Source: Palsa-1447 sp964509885 (lineage in GTDB: Bacteria; Verrucomicrobiota; Verrucomicrobiia; Opitutales; Opitutaceae). From it: a DNA stretch of 5,983 nt. This document shows positions 1-5,983 of the stretch, in pieces. Position 1 is the stretch's first letter. Each line of letters begins with the position of its first letter. The notes beneath the pieces were generated by a model that did no database searches, had not been told where the DNA came from, and saw nothing but the letters and a program-made list of their open reading frames with translations. The stretch covers positions 1 through 5,983 of the forward strand of contig CAZDZL010000089.1 in NCBI GenBank assembly GCA_964509885.1, given 5' to 3'. A program made the position numbers and the translations under genes.

Positions 1-6
1 GATCGC

Positions 7-576
7 ATGAAATCGGGATTCCCCACCATCCGCTACTGGATCGACGCCCAGGACCGGGTCATCCGGGTCAACGACGAGTGGGCCAAGTTCGCCGAGGAAA
101 ACGATGGAGGGCCCGTGGGGCCCGCCACGGGCATCCTGGGCCGAACGCTCTGGTCATTCATCGAGGATCCGACCCTAAGCGAGCTGTACGTGAAGATGGT
201 GCTCCTTGCCCGAAAAGGCCGACCCGTCGCCTTCGGATTCCGGTGCGACGCGCCGTGCTTTCGCCGCCTCTTCCAGATGCGGATAAGTGCCGGGAGAGGG
301 GAGGAGGTCGAGTTCGCCTCCACGCTCGAGTCCGAGGAGCCGCGCGAGGCGGTCTCTCTCCTCGATTGCCGCCAGCCTAGGAACGAGCATTTCATCCGGA
401 TGTGCAGCTGGTGCCAGCGTGTGCAGGCGGACGGCCAATGGATGCCGGTCGAGGTGGCCGTTGTCGTGCTCAACCTGTTGTCTGGTCCAACAGTTCCCGC
501 GGTCACCCACGGCATCTGCGAGGACTGCAACGCCAGGGTGATGGTCGAGATTTCAGCGCTGAGGCTCGCACAATAG
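7..576 (+). CDS. PAS-like sensory protein with C-terminal CxxC...HGICxxC motif
   Basis: Predicted 189-residue soluble protein without signal peptide or membrane segment. Residues 8-105 read like a PAS-type sensor domain: an opening strand (YWIDAQDRVIRVNDEW), then GRTLWSFI, then a segment (FRCDAPCFRRLFQMRIS, 78-94) of the type seen in bacterial PAS-like proteins. The tail carries C133-x2-C136 and, 34 residues later, H168-G-I-C171-x2-C174, probably a metal-binding knuckle. Related CSxC...HGICPxC tails are known at the ends of some histidine kinases and response regulators. No kinase, GGDEF or DNA-binding domain is present, so any output must come through a partner. No ligand can be predicted. 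The start is the first ATG, only six bases into the window; the frame is open to the edge and no ribosome site is visible, so the gene may begin further upstream. Recognition is from motifs only. Confidence 0.8.
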   Translation: MKSGFPTIRYWIDAQDRVIRVNDEWAKFAEENDGGPVGPATGILGRTLWSFIEDPTLSELYVKMVLLARKGRPVAFGFRCDAPCFRRLFQMRISAGRGEEVEFASTLESEEPREAVSLLDCRQPRNEHFIRMCSWCQRVQADGQWMPVEVAVVVLNLLSGPTVPAVTHGICEDCNARVMVEISALRLAQ

Positions 577-610
577 ACGCCGATTGCAGGATTCCGGAAA
601 CATCGCCATC

Positions 611-631
611 CCAAGGACACAACGCCCTTGG
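611..631. repeat. Perfect 6-bp inverted repeat upstream of the S15-type hydrolase gene
   Basis: CCAAGG (611-616) and CCTTGG (626-631) are exact inverted copies separated by 9 bases. They lie 34 bases after the stop of the PAS-like gene and 13 bases before the ATG at 645. No T-run follows, so it is not a typical intrinsic terminator. It could be a small operator or an mRNA hairpin near the start codon, but a 6-bp repeat can also arise by chance. Confidence 0.35.
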
Positions 632-644
632 CCCCCGAGTCTCA

Positions 645-710
645 ATGAAAGCATCCAGCCTGCTGGTCCCGTTCCTTGCCGCACTTTCCCTGGCGGCCCC
701 TGGGCGCGCC
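645..710 (+). other. Signal peptide of the S15-type hydrolase
   Basis: Residues 1-22 show a lysine at position 2, a hydrophobic core (LLVPFLAALSLAA) and a cleavage site after GRA, before QKPYP. This is a standard Sec/signal-peptidase-I layout and places the enzyme outside the cytoplasm, probably in the periplasm. The exact cleavage site is inferred by eye. Confidence 0.8.
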
Positions 711-2393
711 CAGAAACCCTATCCGGTGGAGTTTGAGGGCGATGTGGCCGTGAAGATGCGCGATGGCGTCACCTTGCGCGCGGACATCTACCGGCCCAAG
801 TCGGAGGGAAGATTCCCCGTCATCCTCGAGCGCACGCCCTATGACAAATACAGCGAAATCCATCATGGCCTGAAGGCCGCCGCCCGCGGCTATGTCTTCG
901 TCGTGCAGGACGTGAGGGGCCGCAACGCGTCGGAGGGCGAGTGGTACCCGTTCAAGCACGAGGGGAGGGACACCTACGACAGCGTTGAGTGGGCCGCCTC
1001 GCTGCCGTATTCCGACGGGAAGGTCGGCATGACCGGAGGCTCCTACATCGGGGTGCCTCAGCTCCTGGGGGCGATCGAGGAGCCGCCCCACCTCGTGGCG
1101 ATATACCCGAGTGTCACCGCCTCCAACTACCATTCCCACTGGGCCTACCAGGGCGGCGCCTTCATGCAGCTCCTGTCGCAGTCCTGGGCCAGCGGCCTCT
1201 CGGTGAACGAGCTCACGCGCAGGGCCGGCGCCTCGCCCCCTCCCTTTCACTGGGACAAGCTGCGCCCGCCCGGAAGCTACCCAATGCTCGATCCCGGGAC
1301 ATCGGAGGGCTTGGGTGCGTTCTATTTCGACTGGATAGCGCACCCTGCCTATGACGCCTACTGGAAGCAGTGGTCGATCGAGGAGCGCTATGACAAGATC
1401 CAGGTGCCAGCGGTGCATGTCGCCGCGTGGTATGATCTCTTCCAGGACGGCTCGCTCCGGAACTTTATGGGGATCAAGTCCCATGGAGGCAGCGAAGCCG
1501 CGCGCAAGGGCCAGCGTCTCATCGTCATCCCCGGGGGTCACGCCGGGTCCGGAAGGAAGATAGGGGACGTGGACTTCGGAGCCGACTCCGTTTTCAACAA
1601 CTGGGATTACGGGATGCGCTGGTTTGACTGGCGCCTCAAGGGGATTGACGACGGGATCTCGGGGGAAAAACCCGTGAGGATCTTCGTCATGGGAACCAAC
1701 GTGTGGCGCGACGAGGACGACTGGCCGCTTGCTCGCGCCAAGCCCACACGGTACTTCCTGCACTCCGGAGGCAAGGCCAACTCGCGACGCGGCGACGGGG
1801 CGCTTGCGCGGGGCGCCCCCGGGGACGAGCCCAGCGACAGCTACGCTTACGACCCGCAGAACCCAGTCCCAACCCACGGCGGAGCGGTTCTCGGCGACAC
1901 CGATTCCTTTCCGCCCGGACCCCTCGACCAAAGTGCCATTGAGGAACGCGGCGACGTGCTAGTCTACACGTCGGGCCCGTTCAAGCAGAACACCGAGGTC
2001 ACGGGCATCGTGAGCCTCGAGCTCTACATTGGCTCCACCGCGGTCGACACCGACTTCACGGGCAAGCTGCTTGATATCTGGCCGAGCGGCTTCATTCAGA
2101 ACCTGACGGATGGCATCCTGCGCGCGCGATACCGGAACTCTATGGAGACTCCGGAGATGATGAAGCCAGGCACGACCTATAGGGTGACGGTCGAGCTCGG
2201 ATCGACCGCCAATGTGTTCCTGGCCGGCCACCGGCTTGCAGTCGAGATCTCGAGCAGCAACTTCCCGCGCTTCGACCGCAACCTGAACACGGGCGAGAGT
2301 CCCGAGACCTCGGCGAACTATATGAGGGCTGAGAACCGAATACTCCACGACCGGGACCACCCGTCCGCGCTGATTGTGCCGATTGTGCCTTAG
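645..2393 (+). CDS. Secreted CocE/NonD (S15-type) family alpha/beta hydrolase
   Basis: Predicted 582-residue exported hydrolase. The CocE/NonD family, with Xaa-Pro dipeptidyl-peptidases (S15) and alpha-amino-acid ester or beta-lactam acylases, cleaves ester or amide bonds through a Ser-Asp-His triad. Visible here: an N-terminal export signal (1-22); RTPYDKY (63-69), whose Tyr66 matches the oxyanion-hole tyrosine of CocE; QDVRG (88-92); the nucleophile elbow GGSYIG with Ser133; AWYD with Asp264; and GGH with His299. A helical insertion lies between Ser and Asp. From about residue 345 follows the C-terminal jelly-roll, with the typical stretches SLELYIGS and TDFTGKLLDIWP and the ending HPSALIVPIVP. 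Length is normal for the family and the gene looks intact. The ATG at 645 is chosen because it begins the signal peptide; the frame is open upstream to 402 but that part overlaps the previous gene. Only a weak GAG (637-639) could serve as ribosome site. The substrate, peptide, acyl ester or beta-lactam, cannot be decided from sequence. Confidence 0.93.
   Translation: MKASSLLVPFLAALSLAAPGRAQKPYPVEFEGDVAVKMRDGVTLRADIYRPKSEGRFPVILERTPYDKYSEIHHGLKAAARGYVFVVQDVRGRNASEGEWYPFKHEGRDTYDSVEWAASLPYSDGKVGMTGGSYIGVPQLLGAIEEPPHLVAIYPSVTASNYHSHWAYQGGAFMQLLSQSWASGLSVNELTRRAGASPPPFHWDKLRPPGSYPMLDPGTSEGLGAFYFDWIAHPAYDAYWKQWSIEERYDKIQVPAVHVAAWYDLFQDGSLRNFMGIKSHGGSEAARKGQRLIVIPGGHAGSGRKIGDVDFGADSVFNNWDYGMRWFDWRLKGIDDGISGEKPVRIFVMGTNVWRDEDDWPLARAKPTRYFLHSGGKANSRRGDGALARGAPGDEPSDSYAYDPQNPVPTHGGAVLGDTDSFPPGPLDQSAIEERGDVLVYTSGPFKQNTEVTGIVSLELYIGSTAVDTDFTGKLLDIWPSGFIQNLTDGILRARYRNSMETPEMMKPGTTYRVTVELGSTANVFLAGHRLAVEISSSNFPRFDRNLNTGESPETSANYMRAENRILHDRDHPSALIVPIVP
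2372..2389 (+). repeat. Tandem 9-bp duplication at the end of the S15-type hydrolase gene
   Basis: GATTGTGCC occurs twice in direct succession immediately before the final base of the last sense codon. It is in frame and gives the C-terminal sequence IVPIVP. Family members commonly end in a similar hydrophobic Val/Ile-Pro strand, so this may be a slippage duplication that was tolerated, or simple codon coincidence. Confidence 0.6.
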
Positions 2394-2418
2394 ACGGCTC
2401 ATGGATGCGGCTGCGGAC

Positions 2419-2451
2419 CCCTCGCGAAGGGCGGAGCGGCGCGACCGGCTC
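2419..2451 (+). terminator. Two adjacent hairpins after the S15-type hydrolase gene, possible weak terminator
   Basis: Hairpin one pairs CCCT (2419-2422) with AGGG (2428-2431). Hairpin two pairs GAGCGG (2434-2439) with CC-GCTC (2445-2451, one bulged G at 2447). Both enclose the same five-base loop, CGCGA. Only a GTTTG follows, so the T-run needed for an efficient intrinsic terminator is poor. The position, 25 to 58 bases after the stop codon, fits partial termination or 3'-end protection of the transcript. The remainder of the 154-base gap shows no convincing sigma-70 promoter. Confidence 0.3.
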
Positions 2452-2536
2452 GTTTGACCTTCCGGGCAAGCCAAGCGGCCACGCTATTCCAACTAATTGA
2501 AGGCCGGGAAAGTTGCCCTTGGAGGACGGCCCAAAT

Positions 2537-2542
2537 AGGAAG
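2537..2542 (+). promoter_or_regulatory. Ribosome binding site that decides the start at 2548
   Basis: AGGAAG lies five bases before the ATG at 2548. The alternative in-frame GTG at 2542 overlaps this site and so could not use it. A stronger-looking GGAGGA at 2521-2526 is too far upstream to serve either codon. Confidence 0.55.
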
Positions 2543-2547
2543 TGCTC

Positions 2548-4809
2548 ATGCGGGGGTTCCCCAAGAAAATTGGCCTGTTGGCGGAGAGGGCGATTTCCCA
2601 GGCAACACCTCGGGGGCGGGCGCACCGCCTTCGGTGCAACCGGCCGACTTCCTCGCGAAGATTTGTCATTGCCGTGTTGCTCGGGGTCCTGGGCTCTTGC
2701 GCGGAAGGAATGGCGGACTCGATTGCCATCGAGTCCACCCGGGACAACGCGCTCAGGCTTGAACGCGTCGGAACCGACGTTGCCGCGGGCGCGTGCATCC
2801 CGGAATTCGCATTGGAGGGATGCATCCAGGAGGGAGAATCCCAAGTCAGCTCGACCACGGGTGATCGCCTCCAGGTGATTCGCAGGGTCCGCGGCCCAAA
2901 GGGTCAGGCATGCATCGTCACCGAGACGTTCACGCCGCTGACGAATGATGTCCGCTGGGAGGTGGCGGTGGCCTGCGATGACGCCAATCCCTGGACGGCG
3001 CCCCTTGTATTCCATTTGAAATACCCTGCCACCAGGGAAACCCGGTTTTGGACGTCATGGCTCGAGGGCGCCCCTGGCAACGACCCCAAGGAGGACGATC
3101 CGGCGTCGGGCGGCCCGGACATAGTCACCTGGCACGACCCTCTCGTCGTCGCGCCCTTGACGACCCGTGAGTGGGGATTGGGCCACATCATTGGCAAGAG
3201 GGGGACCTGCATTCCCATCGCAACCCTCCTGGAGCCGAGGGCCGATACCGGCGTCAGCCTTCTCGTCTCCCCGGACCAGACGCTCCTGCATGTCACCCTC
3301 AGGACGGAGCCGGGCGGCAACGTGCAGTTCCGGCACGAGTGGCTGAGGTTGGGCGAGAACCGAACCGTGAAGCTCGCGGCGGATGTGGTTTCCCATGAGG
3401 CCGACTGGCGCGGCGGATTGCGCTGGACGGCGAACCGCTACCCTGACTTCTTCAATCCTCCCAACCCAAGGGTTGGCGAAATGGCCGGGACGGGCTCCTA
3501 TTCCCACGACCGGGGAAGGATGGACGACAAGGAGGTCAGCCGGCTGAGGAAGATGGCCTTCCGCCTCAACTGGGACGCGAAATTCGACTGGCCCTATTTT
3601 GGGATGTTTCTGCCTCCGGTGCCCGATGCCGATGCAACCTGGCAAACCTACGGCTATGATGAAAAGGGAGGCCGCGATCCCAAGCTCGTCCGGCAGATGT
3701 CCTACCGAGAGGCGAACGATGAGTGCCGTTTCCTCAAGGAAAAGGGATTCTACGAGATCAGCTATTTCAACATCACCGAGTTCGGGTCGGAGATCGGAAA
3801 GCCCGGCGCGGTCAAGGGGGACGTGCCGGGGACGGACATCTGGCGGGACGCGACAACCCTGCTGTACAGGGGTTTTCCGAATGCCATCTTCAAGGACATC
3901 GACAGCGATGCCCCCGTGGGCTCCTGGTCAGATTCCGTCGTGGTGGACGCGGCGGATCCGGCGTTCAGGGCCCACCTGCTCAACATGGCGCGGCGGCAGA
4001 TCGATAACCTGCCCGACGCCGCCGGCATCTGCGTGGACCGCATGGACTGGCTGATACACATCAACTACAATGCCGATGACGGGATCGGCTGGTACCCGGG
4101 AGACCGACATGGGCGGCTGCTTCTCGTGTCATGGAACGGCTTCATGTCCGAGCTTGGCCGGCTGATGCACGCAAACGGGAAGGTCATCTTCGGCAACCCG
4201 TCAAGGGCCTCGCACCGGCTCAACTTTGTCCGCGAGCTCGACGGGTTCTACGATGAGTTTGGGTTCGAGGGGTTTTCCCTCAACGGGTCGAGCCTTTTGG
4301 CGCTGAACAAGCCGGCGATCATGTGGACCCCGCCGGACGGGGAGATGAAGCCCGATGCGGACAGCTATTTTCAGCGGCACCTCTACATGGGCGCATTTCC
4401 GACGGCGCCGCGCGCAGGAAACGATCACGCCGTCCTGCCCAACCCGAAGATCGAGCAATCCTACCTGGATTACGGCCCGCTTCTCGACTCAATGAGGGGG
4501 AAAAGATGGGCGCTGGAACCGCACTGCGTTGAGGCGGGCAACGGCCTCGCCAAGGTGAACCTCTTCGGCGTCCCGGATGGCTGGGTGGTGCCGGTTGTCT
4601 TCGGGCCGAAGGAGGGCGTGGTTGAGATCCTCATCCGCAATGTCCCGGGAATCTCGGATGACCTCAAGGTGGACGCCCTCCTTCCGGGCGTCGGGCAGCC
4701 CGAGCCCGTGTCCTATGTGTTCGAAAAGGGTGTCCTCAGGTTGAACGTGACCGTCCACCGCGGCTGCGCCATGGTGAGGATCGGGCGCAAGGGATTGCCG
4801 GGGAGCTGA
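2548..4809 (+). CDS. Exported glycoside-hydrolase-like protein of unassigned family
   Basis: Predicted 753-residue protein of unknown function. After a polar N-terminus and a hydrophobic export segment (37-57), residues about 58-285 are strand-rich and resemble an N-terminal beta-sandwich. Residues about 310-650 look like a (beta/alpha)8 barrel with strand-end motifs YFNITEFG (406-413), KDIDSDAP (449-456), GICVDRMDW (493-501), KVIFGNP (545-551), DGFYDEFGFEG (565-575) and PAIMWTP (589-595), then YFQRHLYMGAFPTAP (607-621). The end (about 655-748) is again strand-rich. Beta-sandwich, barrel, beta-domain is the layout of GH31, GH36, GH97 and GH101 enzymes, in which an Asp after strand 4 is often the nucleophile. 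Asp497 and Asp569/Glu570 are my candidate catalytic acids; this is inference. I recall similar unannotated proteins from bacterial genomes but cannot name a family. Substrate unknown. Start chosen from the ribosome site; a later ATG at 2710 would remove the export signal. The reading frame is intact. Confidence 0.85.
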   Translation: MRGFPKKIGLLAERAISQATPRGRAHRLRCNRPTSSRRFVIAVLLGVLGSCAEGMADSIAIESTRDNALRLERVGTDVAAGACIPEFALEGCIQEGESQVSSTTGDRLQVIRRVRGPKGQACIVTETFTPLTNDVRWEVAVACDDANPWTAPLVFHLKYPATRETRFWTSWLEGAPGNDPKEDDPASGGPDIVTWHDPLVVAPLTTREWGLGHIIGKRGTCIPIATLLEPRADTGVSLLVSPDQTLLHVTLRTEPGGNVQFRHEWLRLGENRTVKLAADVVSHEADWRGGLRWTANRYPDFFNPPNPRVGEMAGTGSYSHDRGRMDDKEVSRLRKMAFRLNWDAKFDWPYFGMFLPPVPDADATWQTYGYDEKGGRDPKLVRQMSYREANDECRFLKEKGFYEISYFNITEFGSEIGKPGAVKGDVPGTDIWRDATTLLYRGFPNAIFKDIDSDAPVGSWSDSVVVDAADPAFRAHLLNMARRQIDNLPDAAGICVDRMDWLIHINYNADDGIGWYPGDRHGRLLLVSWNGFMSELGRLMHANGKVIFGNPSRASHRLNFVRELDGFYDEFGFEGFSLNGSSLLALNKPAIMWTPPDGEMKPDADSYFQRHLYMGAFPTAPRAGNDHAVLPNPKIEQSYLDYGPLLDSMRGKRWALEPHCVEAGNGLAKVNLFGVPDGWVVPVVFGPKEGVVEILIRNVPGISDDLKVDALLPGVGQPEPVSYVFEKGVLRLNVTVHRGCAMVRIGRKGLPGS
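2656..2715 (+). other. Hydrophobic export signal of the glycoside-hydrolase-like protein
   Basis: Two arginines precede a hydrophobic run (FVIAVLLGVLG) and then SCAEGMADS. It can be read as a Sec signal with cleavage after GMA, or as a loose lipoprotein box (VLGS before Cys51). The SRRF start recalls a Tat motif but lacks the usual spacing. The roughly 36-residue polar, basic stretch before it is long for a signal peptide n-region, which leaves the true start in some doubt. Confidence 0.6.
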
Positions 4810-4852
4810 GCTGCCTGCCCGGAGCCCGTCTCGGGTCGACGCCCGGATGGGC

Positions 4853-4867
4853 CTCGCGGGCTGCGAG
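4853..4867. terminator. Small hairpin between convergent genes
   Basis: CTCGC (4853-4857) pairs perfectly with GCGAG (4863-4867) around a five-base GGGCT loop. It lies in the 61-base gap between the two converging stop codons, where a bidirectional terminator would be expected. There is no T-run on either strand, and a competing GCCC-GGAT-GGGC hairpin (4841-4852) overlaps its base. The assignment is therefore tentative. Confidence 0.25.
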
Positions 4868-4870
4868 ACA

Positions 4871-5932
4871 TTAGCGGGCCAGATAGAGGTCCCGCCCCTT
4901 CACCAGGGCCTCCATCTTCCTGTCGGCGACCGACCGCTGGAGCATCCAGAAGCCGCAGTCGGGATGCACCCACCGCACCCGGCCCTCGCCCACCTTCTTC
5001 TCGACCGCCGCGATCCGTGACGCGATCTCGTCGGGTGTCTCGATGTGATTCACCTTTATGTCGACGACGCCGATGCCGAGCGCGATCCGCTTTTCAATAT
5101 CCTTCAGAGCCTCGATGTCGCTCGCCGGGCGGTGCGCCAGCTCCAGCACCAGGTGGTCCGTGTGGAGCGAATTGAGGAAGCTCGTGAGGGCCTTCCAGTT
5201 GCCCTTCTGGATGGTCTGGCCGCCGTAGTTCCCGAAGCAGAAGTGGACGGCGCGCTCCGTCCCGCGGTCGATGGCGTCCAGGACGATGTTCATCGCGGCC
5301 GCGGCCAGGGGCGCGTCGCCCGGGTTGCCGGGAATGTTCGCCTCGTCGACCTGCACGCAGGCGGCCGGCAGCCCCTTGACCTGTTCTCCCAGGACCCTGG
5401 CGACGGCCAGGGTCAGCTTCTCCATGCTGCCGTAGTGGTGGTCGAGGAGGGTGCGCGCGAGCATGTAGGGGCTCGTGACGGTGAACTTGAAGGCGCCGCC
5501 GGAGACGGACGCGGCCCTCTCGCAGTCTCCGAGCAGGTTCAGGGAGCCCTCGGAGAGCGCTCCCGTGACGACGCCCGCCGGCTTTCGCCGGAAGCCCATC
5601 GGCGAATGCCTTGAGAACTCCTCGGCGGTCGAGCGCCCCACGATGGAGGACACGCCGCCCATGGGCCGGATGAAATACTCGATCATCCCGTTCGTGTCGG
5701 GATGGTTGATGTCGAAGCGGTACAGCTCGCCGTCCGTGGGAAGGTCGATGCCCGCCTGGCGCTGGATGCCGAAGACGACCCGCGTCGCGTCGATCACGGC
5801 CTGCTCCGAGGGGAGCGCCACGAGCCAGTTCGGGGTCGGGTAGGAGCCGACGGTGGTCGTCAGGATCCTCGTCTTCGGAAGGGGGGCGCCGGGGCGCGCG
5901 GCCTTCGGCAGCCTGGGGGAGGCTTCTTTCAT
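4871..5932 (-). CDS. Short MetE-like (cobalamin-independent methionine synthase C-terminal domain) methyltransferase
   Basis: Predicted 353-residue cytoplasmic protein of the UROD/MetE-like superfamily, equivalent to the catalytic C-terminal half of MetE. Visible motifs: TVGSYP (27-32), TDGEL (66-70), VQVDEANI (193-200), then zinc ligands in the MetE order: His230 and Cys232 in VHFC, Glu264 in LVLELAH, and Cys326 in HPDCGF. Zinc should activate a thiol, homocysteine in true methionine synthases, for methyl transfer. Classical MetE is about 750 residues with an N-terminal duplicated domain that helps bind polyglutamyl folate; that half is absent. Stand-alone forms in archaea and some bacteria use other donors such as methylcorrinoid proteins, and related enzymes act on coenzyme M adducts, so the substrate pair is uncertain. 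The ATG at 5930-5932 is the only reasonable visible start, but no Shine-Dalgarno precedes it (the upstream bases are C-rich) and the frame stays open to the window edge. It converges on the preceding gene and shares no operon with it. Confidence 0.9.
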   Translation of the reverse strand: MKEASPRLPKAARPGAPLPKTRILTTTVGSYPTPNWLVALPSEQAVIDATRVVFGIQRQAGIDLPTDGELYRFDINHPDTNGMIEYFIRPMGGVSSIVGRSTAEEFSRHSPMGFRRKPAGVVTGALSEGSLNLLGDCERAASVSGGAFKFTVTSPYMLARTLLDHHYGSMEKLTLAVARVLGEQVKGLPAACVQVDEANIPGNPGDAPLAAAAMNIVLDAIDRGTERAVHFCFGNYGGQTIQKGNWKALTSFLNSLHTDHLVLELAHRPASDIEALKDIEKRIALGIGVVDIKVNHIETPDEIASRIAAVEKKVGEGRVRWVHPDCGFWMLQRSVADRKMEALVKGRDLYLAR

Positions 5933-5983
5933 GGGGTGGGGGAGACATGCTGACCGCTGTCGTCCACGCGGGCAAGCGCCCCC
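5933..5983. other. Upstream flank of the MetE-like gene, nothing recognised
   Basis: This G+C-rich stretch is upstream of the - strand methyltransferase gene. I see no promoter, ribosome site, riboswitch or second gene. It is too short to exclude a regulatory leader beyond the window, such as a methionine- or SAM-responsive element. Confidence 0.4.

Noticed and set aside
402..644. In-frame extension of the S15-type hydrolase reading frame back to 402
   Set aside because: It overlaps the PAS-like gene in another frame, carries arginine-rich shadow-type sequence, and would bury the clear signal peptide that starts at 645.
642..1931. Long open frame on the - strand opposite the S15-type hydrolase gene (429 codons)
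   Set aside because: The + strand frame encodes a recognisable enzyme with a full catalytic triad. The antisense frame has no recognisable domain and is the usual G+C-rich mirror frame.
2454..2490. TTGACC resembling a -35 box ahead of the glycoside-hydrolase-like gene
   Set aside because: The only AT-containing -10 candidate (TATTCC at 2485) is about 25 bases away and a poor match, so the spacing does not fit a sigma-70 promoter.
2515..2522. GCCCTTGG shared upstream of two genes (624-631 and 2515-2522)
   Set aside because: The octamer lies at different distances from the two starts (13 and 25 bases), and only the first copy is part of an inverted repeat. It is likely coincidence.
2140..3015. 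Open frame on the - strand spanning the end of one gene, the gap and the start of the next
   Set aside because: Its low-complexity Arg/Pro/Ser-rich translation has no recognisable motif, and it covers two well-supported genes on the other strand.
5094..5975. Second open frame on the - strand overlapping the MetE-like gene
   Set aside because: The translation is dominated by Arg, Gly, Pro and His, as expected from a shifted frame of a G+C-rich gene. The other frame has all MetE motifs.

Overview
The window holds four protein-coding genes in G+C-rich DNA and no RNA gene, CRISPR array, insertion sequence or phage feature that I can recognise. Three genes lie on the + strand: a PAS-like protein with a cysteine-rich tail (7-576), a secreted CocE/NonD (S15-type) alpha/beta hydrolase (645-2393), and a large exported protein that looks like an uncharacterised glycoside hydrolase (2548-4809). 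The fourth, a short MetE-like methyltransferase (4871-5932), is on the - strand and converges on the third. Coding density is high. The gaps are 68, 154 and 61 bases, each containing a small inverted repeat, and the last 51 bases contain no gene.

The source looks like a free-living, G+C-rich bacterium. Export signals on two neighbouring hydrolases and the PAS-plus-CxxC/HGICxxC architecture suggest an environmental Gram-negative. Verrucomicrobiota, Planctomycetota or Acidobacteriota would fit, but this is an impression from protein style. The window has no phylogenetic marker, so the assignment is weak.

Functionally, the S15-type hydrolase and the glycoside-hydrolase-like protein could both act on extracytoplasmic substrates, one on ester or amide bonds and the other perhaps on a carbohydrate. 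They are separated by 154 bases with two small hairpins, so co-transcription is uncertain. The PAS-like protein has no output domain of its own and would have to act through a partner. The MetE-like protein keeps all the expected zinc ligands but lacks the N-terminal half of classical MetE, so its methyl donor is an open question.

I see no obvious defence system or new multi-gene machine. The most promising unknown is the 753-residue protein at 2548-4809: strong (beta/alpha)8-barrel-like motifs, acidic residues in plausible catalytic positions, and no family I can name with confidence.
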